This document shows, piece after piece, positions 39,143-49,097 of a stretch of 64,000 bases of DNA. The notes under the pieces were generated by a model. That model was not told where the DNA came from. It did not search any database and saw only the letters and a list, made by a program, of their open reading frames with translations. The stretch spans positions 124,001-188,000 of the forward strand of contig JALHNJ010000001.1 of assembly GCA_022843585.1 (NCBI GenBank). The letters are read 5' to 3'. This DNA is from Chitinophagaceae bacterium. Lineage in GTDB: Bacteria > Bacteroidota > Bacteroidia > Chitinophagales > Chitinophagaceae. Every line of letters begins with the position of its first letter. Within the stretch, counting starts at the first letter, position 1. The translations under genes and the position numbers were made by a program.

Positions 39143-39730
39143 ATGAGTGTTTCAGCTAATAACAAAGCGAAGATGTCTATACCAAAAAGTAATATGAGAA
39201 AGCCATTATTAACTGCCATGTTTTTTTGCTTAGTAATACCTGTTATTTCTCAAAAACCTTGTAGCCGCCCGGAATATCGCCAGTTTGACTTTTGGCTTGG
39301 GCAATGGGAAGCATTTAATACTAACGGACAAAAAGCTGGCGATAGTAAAATAACCTTGTTGCTCGATAGCTGTGTAATACTTGAAGAATGGACAAGTGCT
39401 GTTGTAAACAGGGGTATTCGCTTTGCAGGAAAAAGTTTCAATACTTACAATGCTGGTACAAAACAGTGGCAACAAACATGGGTAGATAATGCGGGTGGGA
39501 GTAATGAATATTTGATTGGCAAATTTGAAAACAATAAGATCATTTATAGTTCCTCTCTATTTCCTTTTTCAAAAGATACCATGGCTATCCGTAAAATGAC
39601 ATTTACTAATATAAGTCCTGTGAAACTGCGACAGCACGGAGAAATTTCAAAGGATAATGGTATAAGCTGGACCACAGAGTATGATTTTGAATACAGAAGA
39701 AAAAAAGAAGAGAGAGTTTGTAAATATTAA
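39143..39730 (+). CDS. Secreted DUF1579-like hypothetical protein
   Basis: RQFDFWLGQWEAFNTNGQKAGDSKI...WQQTWVDNAGG. Confidence 0.65.
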   Translation: MSVSANNKAKMSIPKSNMRKPLLTAMFFCLVIPVISQKPCSRPEYRQFDFWLGQWEAFNTNGQKAGDSKITLLLDSCVILEEWTSAVVNRGIRFAGKSFNTYNAGTKQWQQTWVDNAGGSNEYLIGKFENNKIIYSSSLFPFSKDTMAIRKMTFTNISPVKLRQHGEISKDNGISWTTEYDFEYRRKKEERVCKY

Positions 39731-39761
39731 TAGCTTTATCGATATTTAAAACGACTGCTAT

Positions 39762-40871
39762 ATGAAATACTTTTTTCTTGTTTCTGCAATGATACTTTTA
39801 GCTTTTTCTTCCTCTGCTCAAATGGATGTGCCGGCAGTTGGGGGTAATCCACGAGCAACAATATCAGAAGAAGTAGGCATTACAAGCATTACCATTACAT
39901 ACGGAAGACCTGATGTAAATAAAAGGGAAGGTAAAATTTACGGGGATGGCAATGTTGTTCCCTTTGGTTTCAGCACCACTAGCTTTATTACAAACAAAGC
40001 GACTGCCCCATGGAGGGCCGGTGCTAATGATAATACCACTATTAGTTTTGAGCATGATGTAAAAGTTGAAGGCAAAGACATAAAAGCCGGCACTTATGGA
40101 TTACACATGGCGATAGGCACAGATAATGTTACTCTTATTTTCTCCAACCAATCAGAAGCCTGGGGTAGTTTTTATTACGATGAAAAGTATGATGCACTTC
40201 GGGTAGATGTAAAGCCTGTAATGTTGGATAAAAGTGTGGAATGGTTAAAATATGAATTTATTGAGCACAAAGAAAAATCTTGTGTTATCGCAATGCAATG
40301 GGAAAGGCTATCTGTTCCCTTTAAGGTAGAAGTTGATGTAGATAATATTGTTCTAGCAAGATTGCGGGAACAAACTACCAGTCAGAAAAATTTCAATAGT
40401 ACAAATATGATTCAGGCATCTTCTTATTGTTTTAATAAAAACATTAATTTGGAAGAGGCTTTAGGTTGGGCACAACGGGCTGTTATTGGTTTCAATGGTC
40501 AAAAAAGTTATGTAAGCTTAAGAAACCTGGCAACGGGCTATGAAAAATTAAATCGTTTACAACAAGCTGATTCGGTAATGACAGAAGCACTAGCCATTGC
40601 AAACATGAATCAATATGTAGGATACGGCAGGGTGTTAATCAGCCAAAAAAGAAATGATAAGGCAGTAGAAATTTTACAGGGAGCTAAAACAAAATTCGGA
40701 GATGTATTCTCTGTAAACAATGCGTTGATGTTTGCGTATTCCGCAAAAGGAGATTTTACGAATGCAATAAAAGCTGCCGAAAAAGCAATTACACAGGCAA
40801 CCAATGATGCAGCTAAAAAGACATTGGAAGGGCAGCTTATCAAATTGAAAGAAAGAAAAGATATAAACTAA
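39762..40871 (+). CDS. DUF2911-domain protein with C-terminal TPR
   Basis: ITITYGRPDVNKREGKIYG...WRAGANDNTTISFEHDVKVEGKDIKAGTYGLHM...; TPR-like C-terminus. Confidence 0.88.
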   Translation: MKYFFLVSAMILLAFSSSAQMDVPAVGGNPRATISEEVGITSITITYGRPDVNKREGKIYGDGNVVPFGFSTTSFITNKATAPWRAGANDNTTISFEHDVKVEGKDIKAGTYGLHMAIGTDNVTLIFSNQSEAWGSFYYDEKYDALRVDVKPVMLDKSVEWLKYEFIEHKEKSCVIAMQWERLSVPFKVEVDVDNIVLARLREQTTSQKNFNSTNMIQASSYCFNKNINLEEALGWAQRAVIGFNGQKSYVSLRNLATGYEKLNRLQQADSVMTEALAIANMNQYVGYGRVLISQKRNDKAVEILQGAKTKFGDVFSVNNALMFAYSAKGDFTNAIKAAEKAITQATNDAAKKTLEGQLIKLKERKDIN

Positions 40872-40876
40872 TACAC

Positions 40877-41305
40877 ATGGCAGAAATAAAAACAAAAAAG
40901 AATGAAGCTAGTGTAGAGGCCTTTCTTCAAACAATAAAAGAAGAAGGAAAGAGAAAGGATTGTGAGATAATTCTTAAAATGATGAAGCAGGTTACCAAAC
41001 AGGAACCAAAAATGTGGGGAACCAGTATTGTAGGGTTTGGCTCTTATCATTATAAATCTGAAAGAAGTAAACAGGAAGGTGATTGGTTTATCACTGGCTT
41101 TTCACCCCGCAAGCAAAACCTGACTATTTACATTATGCCGGGGATTGATTATTATAAAGACTTGGTAAAACAATTGGGTAAATGTAAAACCAGTGTATCC
41201 TGTTTATACATTAATAAACTGGCGGATGTAGATATAGCCGTTTTAAAACAGCTGATAACTACAGCGTATAAACGGATGAAGGAAATAGCAAAAGAAAAAA
41301 AGTAA
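40877..41305 (+). CDS. DUF1801-domain protein
   Basis: EEGKRKDCEIILKMMKQVTKQEPKMWGTSIVGFGSYHYKSERSKQEGDWFITGFSPRKQNLTIYIM. Confidence 0.9.
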   Translation: MAEIKTKKNEASVEAFLQTIKEEGKRKDCEIILKMMKQVTKQEPKMWGTSIVGFGSYHYKSERSKQEGDWFITGFSPRKQNLTIYIMPGIDYYKDLVKQLGKCKTSVSCLYINKLADVDIAVLKQLITTAYKRMKEIAKEKK

Positions 41306-41338
41306 TAAATTTAACTACAACTAAAACCAACCAATAAC

Positions 41339-41722
41339 ATGAACAATGCTATCAGCTGGTTCGAAATAGGAACCACCGACCTCAACAGAGCCACAAAATT
41401 TTATGAAGCTATTTTTGGTATCACACTCATTCCAATGGACCTGGAGAATATTAAAATGCGGATGTTCCCATTAAATGACATGATGACACAGGTAGGCGGT
41501 GCTTTGGTAGATAGTGGTGGGTTTCATAAACCCTCATCAACCGATGGTCCATTAATATACTTGAATGGAAATCCGGATGTACAAAATGTTTTGGATAAAG
41601 TGGAAGCTGCTGGCGGAAAAATTTTTCTTGCCAAAACAGAAATTTCTCCTGAATATGGATTTATGGCGGTCATTATTGATACGGAAGGCAACAGGATTGG
41701 GCTACATTCAGTTCCTGCATAA
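41339..41722 (+). CDS. VOC family (glyoxalase-like) protein
   Basis: ISWFEIGTTDLNRATKFYEAIFGITL...GFMAVIIDTEGNRIGLHS. Confidence 0.9.
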   Translation: MNNAISWFEIGTTDLNRATKFYEAIFGITLIPMDLENIKMRMFPLNDMMTQVGGALVDSGGFHKPSSTDGPLIYLNGNPDVQNVLDKVEAAGGKIFLAKTEISPEYGFMAVIIDTEGNRIGLHSVPA

Positions 41723-41754
41723 CATTTCATTTATAATTATAGAAACTCAATAAC

Positions 41755-42279
41755 ATGATAGTACTTTATATTATTCTCGGCATCATAGCAGCCCTATTAG
41801 TGGCAGGCTTATTTGTTCCAAAAGGAATGAAAGCTACCCGTGAAATTGTAATTAATAAACCCAATGCTGAAGTATTTAATTACATTAAGCATTTAAAAAA
41901 CCAGGACAACTATAGCAAATGGGGCAGTATGGACCCGAATATGAAAAAAGAGTATAAGGGTACCGATGGAACTCCTGGTTTTATAAGTGCATGGGAAGGC
42001 AATAAAAAAGTTGGCCAGGGCGAGCAGGAAATTATCAGCATTGAAGAAGGAAAAAAATTGAATACTGAATTGCGATTTATAAAACCATTTAAATCAGTGG
42101 CTCAATCCAGTATGACAACTGAAGCAATAAATGATAATAGCACCAGGGTAAGTTGGGGTTTTGAGGGTAGTATGAATTATCCTATGAATACAATGAAGCT
42201 ATTTATGAACATGGAAAAAGCAATCGGAAATGACTTTAGTACGGGCTTAAGTAACCTGAAATCGTTGCTGGAGAAATAA
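41755..42279 (+). CDS. SRPBCC family protein with N-terminal TM
   Basis: One TM, then ATREIVINKPNAEVFNYIKHLKNQDNYSKW... Confidence 0.85.
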   Translation: MIVLYIILGIIAALLVAGLFVPKGMKATREIVINKPNAEVFNYIKHLKNQDNYSKWGSMDPNMKKEYKGTDGTPGFISAWEGNKKVGQGEQEIISIEEGKKLNTELRFIKPFKSVAQSSMTTEAINDNSTRVSWGFEGSMNYPMNTMKLFMNMEKAIGNDFSTGLSNLKSLLEK

Positions 42280-42322
42280 CATTTCATATTGATATTGTGT
42301 ACGAACCAATAAAATTGATTTT

Positions 42323-42793
42323 ATGCAATCAAAAGCAACTACTGTTGATGCTTATATAGCAGAACTATCGGAAGAAAGGCAAAAAGCAATTAGTGAACTG
42401 CGTAAAGTAATTAAGAAAAATCTGCCTAAAGGATTTAAAGAGGAAATGGGTTATGGTATGATGGGTTGGAGTGTTCCGCATAGCATTTATCCCGCGGGGT
42501 ATCATTGCAATCCAAAAGATCCTTTGCCGTTCATGGGTATTGCTTCGCAGAAGAATTCCATTAATCTATACCACATGGGTATTTATGCCGATCCTAAACT
42601 GCTAAAATGGTTTCAGGAGGCGCATGCAAAAGCAAGCCCTAAAAAATTAGACATGGGTAAAAGCTGCATACGGTATAAAAAAGCAGAAGACATTCCATAT
42701 AAGTTGATTGGCGAACTGGCTACTAAAATAACAGTCGAAGAATGGATAGAAAAATATGAAACAGAGTTGAAGGACAGCAGAAAGAAAAAATAA
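42323..42793 (+). CDS. DUF1801-domain protein (second paralogue)
   Basis: VDAYIAELSEERQKAISELRKVIKKNLPKGFKEEMGYGMMGWSVPHS... Confidence 0.88.
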   Translation: MQSKATTVDAYIAELSEERQKAISELRKVIKKNLPKGFKEEMGYGMMGWSVPHSIYPAGYHCNPKDPLPFMGIASQKNSINLYHMGIYADPKLLKWFQEAHAKASPKKLDMGKSCIRYKKAEDIPYKLIGELATKITVEEWIEKYETELKDSRKKK

Positions 42794-42803
42794 ATACGTA
42801 CAA

Positions 42804-43190
42804 ATGAAGGAATTACTAATACTCATCACTATTATAATATCGGCTCAGTGCATTGCACAAAATGGTACTGGCGAAAAGCGAAAAGAATGGCTCGGAGTGC
42901 TTACACTTACTGAAAAATATACAGTAGAAGCTAATTGGACACCGGCTGACCAGGCTGTGGTTGGGGAGCATTATAAACGACTTGTACAAATGAAAGATAG
43001 CGGAACTGTTATATTGGCCGGTAAAATGGAATTGCAACTCAATGATCCTGAGATGAAGGGGCTCGTTATCTTTTATGCGAAAGATGAAAAAGATGCGCTG
43101 CAGTTTATGTTGGAAGATCCGGCTGTTAAAAGTAAAATAATGCTGGCAAAGGTATATCCTTATGGGGTGGCTGTTAAAAAATGTGACTAA
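42804..43190 (+). CDS. Secreted YciI-like protein
   Basis: Signal-like N-terminus; EHYKRLVQMKDSGTVILAGKMEL...FYAKDEKDALQFMLEDPAVKSKI. Confidence 0.75.
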   Translation: MKELLILITIIISAQCIAQNGTGEKRKEWLGVLTLTEKYTVEANWTPADQAVVGEHYKRLVQMKDSGTVILAGKMELQLNDPEMKGLVIFYAKDEKDALQFMLEDPAVKSKIMLAKVYPYGVAVKKCD

Positions 43191-43215
43191 CGATATTAAA
43201 ACCAAAACAGTTTTT

Positions 43216-43785
43216 ATGAGTAACGAATCAATTGACAAGGCAACACAAACCCAGATTGCCAATATTGAAAAAGCTACAGGAAAAAAACTAAACGATTGGA
43301 TTAGTATCGTAAACAAAAGCGGCTTTGCAAAGCATGGTGAACTGGTGAATTTCCTGAAAGAAAAACATGGCTTTACTCATGGTAATGCAAATACCATTGT
43401 TCATTTTGCCAAACAATCTCATGCCGGTGCGCCAGAAAACGAAACCGATTGGATAGTAGAACAATATAAAGGCAAAGAAAACTTAAAGCCTTGGTATGAT
43501 AAAATAATGGCAGCTATAAACAACTTTGGGAGCGATGTAGAAGTGGCTCCCAAAAAAACCTATGTAAGTTTGAGAAGAAAAAAACAGTTTGCCATCATTC
43601 AACCGTCCACTAAAACAAGATTGGATATAGGATTAAATATAAAAGGTGTAGCCGCCACTGGAAATGTAGAAGATGGTAAAAGCTGGAATGCTATGTGTAC
43701 GCATCGTATAAGAGTTGAGGAAGAGGAAACAATCAATAAGGAGTTGGTTAACTGGATAAAGCAGGCGTATGAACAGGCGGGATAA
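43216..43785 (+). CDS. DUF4287 + DUF5655 protein
   Basis: KATGKKLNDWISIVNKSGFAKHGELVNFLKEKHGFTHGNANTIVHFAK; YVSLRRKKQFAIIQPSTKTRLDIGLNIKG. Confidence 0.88.
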   Translation: MSNESIDKATQTQIANIEKATGKKLNDWISIVNKSGFAKHGELVNFLKEKHGFTHGNANTIVHFAKQSHAGAPENETDWIVEQYKGKENLKPWYDKIMAAINNFGSDVEVAPKKTYVSLRRKKQFAIIQPSTKTRLDIGLNIKGVAATGNVEDGKSWNAMCTHRIRVEEEETINKELVNWIKQAYEQAG

Positions 43786-44773
43786 AATCTGTGTACAGGT
43801 AGCAATGTTCTTAATGGTTATGCTATTCAGCAATTTTCTGTTTGCACAAAAGACTATGTATAAAATTTTGTACAATGTGCTGGAAGATCGGGAAAAGGAC
43901 AACTATGATATTTATAGCATGAACATGGATGGCTCCGACAAAAAAAACATCACCAATACACCCGGTGTAGAATGGGTCTATTATGCTTCAGGAAATAAAG
44001 TGTACTATGTTAGTGATATTGATACTTGCCACCGATGTTATTTTTTGTATGAAATGGATGCGGGGGGAAATGGTAAAAGGAAAGTTTCAAGCCTGCAAGT
44101 AGAAGATAGCTGGATGAGCAGATATGATAATGTCCGGGGTGAGCACTTACTGGTGATGGGAAGAATCGGGAAGGCAATAAGAAATCAATTGTTTGAGGTT
44201 AATATTAATGATGGTACATACAAACAAATAACTGACGATACTGTTTCTACTAAGAGGGACCCGTTATATATTCCAACAAGAAAGGAACTAATAATGGTTT
44301 ACCGACCTGATAAGGCACTCCGGAAAATAGTACCGGATGAATTATGGAGATTCTGCTTTGATTTTAAAGCCTGCAGTTCCAATCCTTTTGGTTCAGGATC
44401 GTGGAAATATCAGCTCACACATTTTCCGAAAGGGGATACAACTACACAATGGTTCGAGTATCATGCCGGTCCACCACAATGGAACAGCAAGCATCAATTT
44501 ATCAGCTATTTGTCGAGGCAAAAAGGGCAACACCAGATTTATGCTATAACGCCAAATGGAAAAAAGCAATGGCAAATTACCAGCGGAGAAATGGGTAGCG
44601 GCTGGCATAGCTGGAGTAGTGATGGTAAATGGTTGGCAATGGATAAAAGCACACCGGACGAAAAAAGTTATGATATTTACCTGATGAATTATAAAACAAA
44701 GAAAACAATTCAACTTACTTCAGATAGTAAATATGAACAAGCCCCGGTGATTGTAGAAATAAAAAAGCCCTGA
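43769..44773 (+). CDS. Secreted TolB/PD40-type beta-propeller protein
   Basis: Signal peptide; DNYDIYSMNMDGSDKKNITNTPG..., KSYDIYLMNYKTKKTIQLT. Confidence 0.8.
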   Translation: MNRRDKICVQVAMFLMVMLFSNFLFAQKTMYKILYNVLEDREKDNYDIYSMNMDGSDKKNITNTPGVEWVYYASGNKVYYVSDIDTCHRCYFLYEMDAGGNGKRKVSSLQVEDSWMSRYDNVRGEHLLVMGRIGKAIRNQLFEVNINDGTYKQITDDTVSTKRDPLYIPTRKELIMVYRPDKALRKIVPDELWRFCFDFKACSSNPFGSGSWKYQLTHFPKGDTTTQWFEYHAGPPQWNSKHQFISYLSRQKGQHQIYAITPNGKKQWQITSGEMGSGWHSWSSDGKWLAMDKSTPDEKSYDIYLMNYKTKKTIQLTSDSKYEQAPVIVEIKKP

Positions 44774-44812
44774 TATGTTTAACCAGAGCTTTTGTGTATA
44801 GAATCAAAAGTT

Positions 44813-45478
44813 TTATTTTTTCCGCTTAAAAGTTCCCTCCATAAATTTTTGTTCCGACTTTCCATCATGCCCGGTGCCATACATCGCCATGGTGTAACTG
44901 TTATCATCATGAAATTTTAATTCTTGTCTTATATCAGTTTCCATTTTTCTTCCCGGGTCTGATTGTTTTCCAGACAGGTTCAATGTTTTTGTAGCATCAT
45001 CATACGAGCCTTCCATTCGTACAATGCCCGAACCCATATTATCAATCCAGCTCAGCACAAATTTCTTTTTCATTTTATCATAGCCCATTAGGCCGTGCCC
45101 CATCATTGGTTGTCCCATCATGGAACTGCTAAAGTCACTCATTTGGTACAAGCCGTTCATTCCCATCGTTACTACATCAGTAGCTTTTGCTGTTGTTGGT
45201 GGTTGTGAAGGATCCATCCATTGTTTTACAGAATCACATACCCATGTTCCTGCATGGGTGGCCATCCAGGCATGTTCCGCACCAGGCTTTGCAAAATCCA
45301 TCCAGGCTTCCATCATAGCAGCCATTCCTGCAGAATCAGTAGGAGCAGAAGGTATAGAAGATGTTGCCGGGGCTTCTGTTTTGCTATCATCAGTGGTAGC
45401 GGCATCTGTTTTCTTCTCATTATTGCAGGCTGTAAATAGTAATGCAGCCAAACAAAAGGCAATCAGGTTTTGTTTCAT
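44813..45478 (-). CDS. DUF1579-domain lipoprotein
   Basis: ATG at 45478; lipobox LLFTAC; AWMATHAGTWVCDSVKQWMDP. Confidence 0.8.
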   Translation of the reverse strand: MKQNLIAFCLAALLFTACNNEKKTDAATTDDSKTEAPATSSIPSAPTDSAGMAAMMEAWMDFAKPGAEHAWMATHAGTWVCDSVKQWMDPSQPPTTAKATDVVTMGMNGLYQMSDFSSSMMGQPMMGHGLMGYDKMKKKFVLSWIDNMGSGIVRMEGSYDDATKTLNLSGKQSDPGRKMETDIRQELKFHDDNSYTMAMYGTGHDGKSEQKFMEGTFKRKK

Positions 45479-45552
45479 GTTATTTTGTTTAGGAAGAAAA
45501 GGTACAAACAAAGTATTTCCTTCACAAAAAATACTTGATAAGAGGCAGTAGT

Positions 45553-45930
45553 TTAATCTAACTGTTTGATTTTTATCTGCATCACAGTGGCAATGCTGGT
45601 AGCTCTTTCTTTAATTACAAAAGCATTTTGTCCGTCAAACAACTCATCTACTGTTGTTTTAAAATATCCAAGCCATGTATTAAAATGATGCTTTTCTAAT
45701 GGAGATTTTTGATGTAAAGCAAGATGCGGCTGCATGGCATTCTTTTGATAAGTGCCTGATTGAAAAAGTACACTATCCCAAAAATCAACCAGCACTGGAA
45801 AATGATGATCGAGATTAATATTGGCGACAGCTGTAAATAAATAATTAATAGAATCGTCGGCTAATAATTTGTTATAAAACTCTTGCATGAGTAAAAGCAA
45901 ATCGTCACGGTTTTCAATATCTTTTTTCAT
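45553..45930 (-). CDS. Group III truncated hemoglobin
   Basis: FYNKLLADDSINYLFT...HHFPVLVDFWDSVLFQSGTYQKNAMQPHLALHQKSPLEKHHFNTWL. Confidence 0.9.
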   Translation of the reverse strand: MKKDIENRDDLLLLMQEFYNKLLADDSINYLFTAVANINLDHHFPVLVDFWDSVLFQSGTYQKNAMQPHLALHQKSPLEKHHFNTWLGYFKTTVDELFDGQNAFVIKERATSIATVMQIKIKQLD

Positions 45931-45983
45931 GCTTATTTTTTTCTGCTCGTTAAATTCTTTAACAGGGCACTGCTAAAAAATTA

Positions 45984-46901
45984 TTATATAGAAATAGTGG
46001 CAAACAATTTTTCAGCATCAGCTTTATTAAACAACTGAGTGCCATGATTCATGGTGGCAGCACTGCCACAAGCCACACCAAAACGAATTGCTTCTTTCAA
46101 ACTCACTTGTTTCTGCAACGAGTATGTAATGCCAGCCACCATACTATCGCCTGCGCCAACGGTACTTTTTTTCTCCACCAGTGGAGCAGCTACAAAATAT
46201 TTTTCATCGGCTGTAACTAACCAGGCACCCTCTGGCCCCATGGAAACAACAATGATTTCTGCAAAGCCGTCTGCAATGGCCTGTTGTGCGGCATCCGAAA
46301 TTTCATTTTTCTCCAGGGTCTCTACATTAAGCATTTTACACAACTCACTGCTATTTGGTTTTATAAGATAGGCACCTTTTCCCTTTAATGCCTGTAATGC
46401 AGGACCGCTTGTATCTACAATGCATTTAGCTCCCACTGCTGCTGCATTTTTTACAATTAATCCATAAAAATAATCGGGAAGGCCCGGAGACAAACTACCA
46501 CTAGCTACTACATAAGTTGGTGAAAAGGAACGAATCTGGTCAACCAATGTTTTGATGGTTTCTTCTAATACCTCTCTTCCGGGAAAAGTAAAACGATATT
46601 GGTTATTGCCGCTTGTTTCAAGCACTATCCAGTTTTCTCTTGTTTCCACTTTTGTATCAACGGCATGAAATAAAATCCCTTCTTCTTTTAATAATGAACA
46701 CAACATATTTCCATTATGTCCCCCGGCCGGAAATAGCGCAACAGAAGGAGACTCTAGTTTTTTTAGTGCTTTACTCACATTGATTCCACCACCGCCGGGT
46801 TCGTTTACTATCTCGGTACACCGAAGTTTATTTTCAGGTTTAAACTTTTCTACCGATGAGCTTTTATCAATGCAGGGATTTAGTGTAACGGTAAGAATCA
46901 T
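45984..46901 (-). CDS. 1-phosphofructokinase/PfkB family hexose kinase
   Basis: MILTVTLNPCIDKSS, NEPGGGGINVSKAL, KSTVGAGDSMVAGITYSL. Confidence 0.93.
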   Translation of the reverse strand: MILTVTLNPCIDKSSSVEKFKPENKLRCTEIVNEPGGGGINVSKALKKLESPSVALFPAGGHNGNMLCSLLKEEGILFHAVDTKVETRENWIVLETSGNNQYRFTFPGREVLEETIKTLVDQIRSFSPTYVVASGSLSPGLPDYFYGLIVKNAAAVGAKCIVDTSGPALQALKGKGAYLIKPNSSELCKMLNVETLEKNEISDAAQQAIADGFAEIIVVSMGPEGAWLVTADEKYFVAAPLVEKKSTVGAGDSMVAGITYSLQKQVSLKEAIRFGVACGSAATMNHGTQLFNKADAEKLFATISI

Positions 46902-46915
46902 AGTGGAGTATTAAG

Positions 46916-47584
46916 TTATGAAGAAGGAGATTGAGCTTCTTTTAAAACAGACTCGATACGCTGTTTTAATGTGTCATAGTCTGTATAACCTTTTGCCAGC
47001 AAATAAAATTTTTGTTCAGCCACTTGTAAAAGTACTTGCGGATAGCCGGTCACTTGTAATTGCTTGCAGAGGGCAAATTCATACTGGGCTTTTTCTTTGT
47101 ATTCTTCGCTGCCCAACTTTTTATAAAAACCTTCTTTATCAATTTTATATTTTTCCAATAGCAAACGATACGCTTCATCATCCGTCAAATCTCTTCCTTC
47201 ATAATGTAAGGCATATTGCAAGTCTGCAGCAAATGCTACCTGTTGTTCCGGATACAACTCTTTAAAAATGCACATAGCAATAGCGGCTTTTTCGGAATGT
47301 GGAAACCAATCGCTTTTATCCGGGTTTCGGATATGCCAGAGATAATCTTCACCAAATTTAATTCCTGTTAACTCTTCAACTCTATGATACGCTTCGTTGA
47401 TATAACTGGCTGTAGCTGAAATAGGCCTTGGATTTTCAGCAGGGATCATTCCACCACTCAATACTTCAAACGAAAGCTTATTGTGGTATTCTTCTGCTAT
47501 TTTTTTTATAACAGTACTAAAACCATAGCACCATCCGCAATAGGCATCATAGCAATAATAAATTACTGGATTCATAGGTTGCAA
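46916..47584 (-). CDS. DsbA/FrnE-like thioredoxin-fold protein
   Basis: YYCYDAYCGWCYGFSTVIKKIAEEY (CGWC); VTGYPQVLLQ cis-Pro loop. Confidence 0.9.
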   Translation of the reverse strand: MQPMNPVIYYCYDAYCGWCYGFSTVIKKIAEEYHNKLSFEVLSGGMIPAENPRPISATASYINEAYHRVEELTGIKFGEDYLWHIRNPDKSDWFPHSEKAAIAMCIFKELYPEQQVAFAADLQYALHYEGRDLTDDEAYRLLLEKYKIDKEGFYKKLGSEEYKEKAQYEFALCKQLQVTGYPQVLLQVAEQKFYLLAKGYTDYDTLKQRIESVLKEAQSPSS

Positions 47585-47646
47585 ACTTACAACCTCTTTT
47601 GTGTTATGGTTTATGAGAGTGGTAAAACCTTTACTGAAAGTAGTAA

Positions 47647-48228
47647 CTAAAGCAGCTTCACTTTAAACTTACCTGTATTAATAGAAGAGCCACCTGAAGT
47701 TGCCCGATAACCAAAGCCAAAAAAACTTCCTGTAATCATTCGGTCGTTATGGGTATAACTTTCAATTGTCACTGTAAATGGTGATTGCTGCCGGTTCATA
47801 TAAATGTAGGTGTTGGCAACATTGTCGTAATAATAAAAAGCAGAACGGCTGTAGGTTATGTTATATAAATCCCTGTTTAATCGGGTGGTGTCAAGTATTA
47901 TTGTCATAATAATTCCGGTATCGATAGAGCAGGCCGATGGGCCAAAAAAAGTGAAGCCAGTTCTGGTAGGATTTGCAATGGCCGTATCTATTATGCCGCA
48001 GCGAAGCAAGCCATTGTCGCTAAAACTCCATTTATTTTCTTGAAAATTTGTATTAGTAATACAGGAGGGGCATATGTATGGCTGGCTAACACCTGGAATA
48101 TTTGTAGTGTCATTAGCTGTCGATATAGGTGAGCCTTCATAACTATACTCCTTTGCACAACTTGTATATATAAGGATAAGCAAAAGTGCAGGAACACTAT
48201 TTCTTAGTATGAATACACAAAACCTCAT
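47647..48228 (-). CDS. Hypothetical lipoprotein
   Basis: Hydrophobic leader with lipobox-like IYTSCAKEYSYEG. Confidence 0.7.
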   Translation of the reverse strand: MRFCVFILRNSVPALLLILIYTSCAKEYSYEGSPISTANDTTNIPGVSQPYICPSCITNTNFQENKWSFSDNGLLRCGIIDTAIANPTRTGFTFFGPSACSIDTGIIMTIILDTTRLNRDLYNITYSRSAFYYYDNVANTYIYMNRQQSPFTVTIESYTHNDRMITGSFFGFGYRATSGGSSINTGKFKVKLL

Positions 48229-48331
48229 AATTTATTTATAAAACGAACCTTTAAGAAAAAGTTGCTTCTGCTTTTAAATTTCTTGTAAGCTACGGCAATT
48301 CCAAAATATCCAGACTATTACTATCATTCGG

Positions 48332-49087
48332 CTATTTTCTGCTTTTTACTTCATCAAATCTCTCATCATAATCTTTTCGGATAGTTCCCATCATTCTGTC
48401 CCAGAATAGAAAATACAAACCATAATTGCCTTTAAAATACTGGTGATGCATGTTATGGTTAACTGAAGTGTTGATCCACTTTCCAATCCAATGTCGGCTA
48501 AACCCTTTGGGATAAAGTTCCCAGCCCAAGTGGCCATATACATTGTAGATTATCATAAATAAAAAGAAGAACAGTAAATGAAAAAGATGAACGGGAATAG
48601 TAAAAACAAATACCAAAAATATTCCTGCCTCTACAATAGCCTCCAAAGGGTGAAAAGCATAAGCCGCAAACGGACTGGGATTGGTTGACTTATGATGAAT
48701 AAGATGTACTAATTTAAAAACCGAAGGATGGTGCATCAACCGGTGCATCCAGTAAAAATAAGTGTCATGCATGATGGCCATCAATGGGAAAGCAAGAATA
48801 AAATAAAGATTTCCATGCTGATTAATGTCCGTATAAAACTTTGTATGCTTTGCCAACTCCGGACTTCCTAACACCAAGGCCGGAATAAATGCCATTATAA
48901 AAACCGTTGCGATAGAGAAACCAATTTCTCTGGTATAGTCTATGGCTTTTGGAAAACGGTGCTGAATTTTTTTTGATTGAACAATGCGACGGAATAATAC
49001 ATACCAAATAATAAAGGCAATACTGGCTATCAGCAAATAGCGGCTACCAATAATTAATACATCCTGAAAATAAAAAGACCAGTTCAT
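48332..49087 (-). CDS. Sterol desaturase / fatty acid hydroxylase superfamily protein
   Basis: HDTYFYWMHRLMHHP, HLIHHKSTNPSPFAAYAFHP, NHNMHHQYFKGNYGLYFLFWDRMMGT His boxes. Confidence 0.93.
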   Translation of the reverse strand: MNWSFYFQDVLIIGSRYLLIASIAFIIWYVLFRRIVQSKKIQHRFPKAIDYTREIGFSIATVFIMAFIPALVLGSPELAKHTKFYTDINQHGNLYFILAFPLMAIMHDTYFYWMHRLMHHPSVFKLVHLIHHKSTNPSPFAAYAFHPLEAIVEAGIFLVFVFTIPVHLFHLLFFFLFMIIYNVYGHLGWELYPKGFSRHWIGKWINTSVNHNMHHQYFKGNYGLYFLFWDRMMGTIRKDYDERFDEVKSRK

Positions 49088-49097
49088 GAATTTATGT

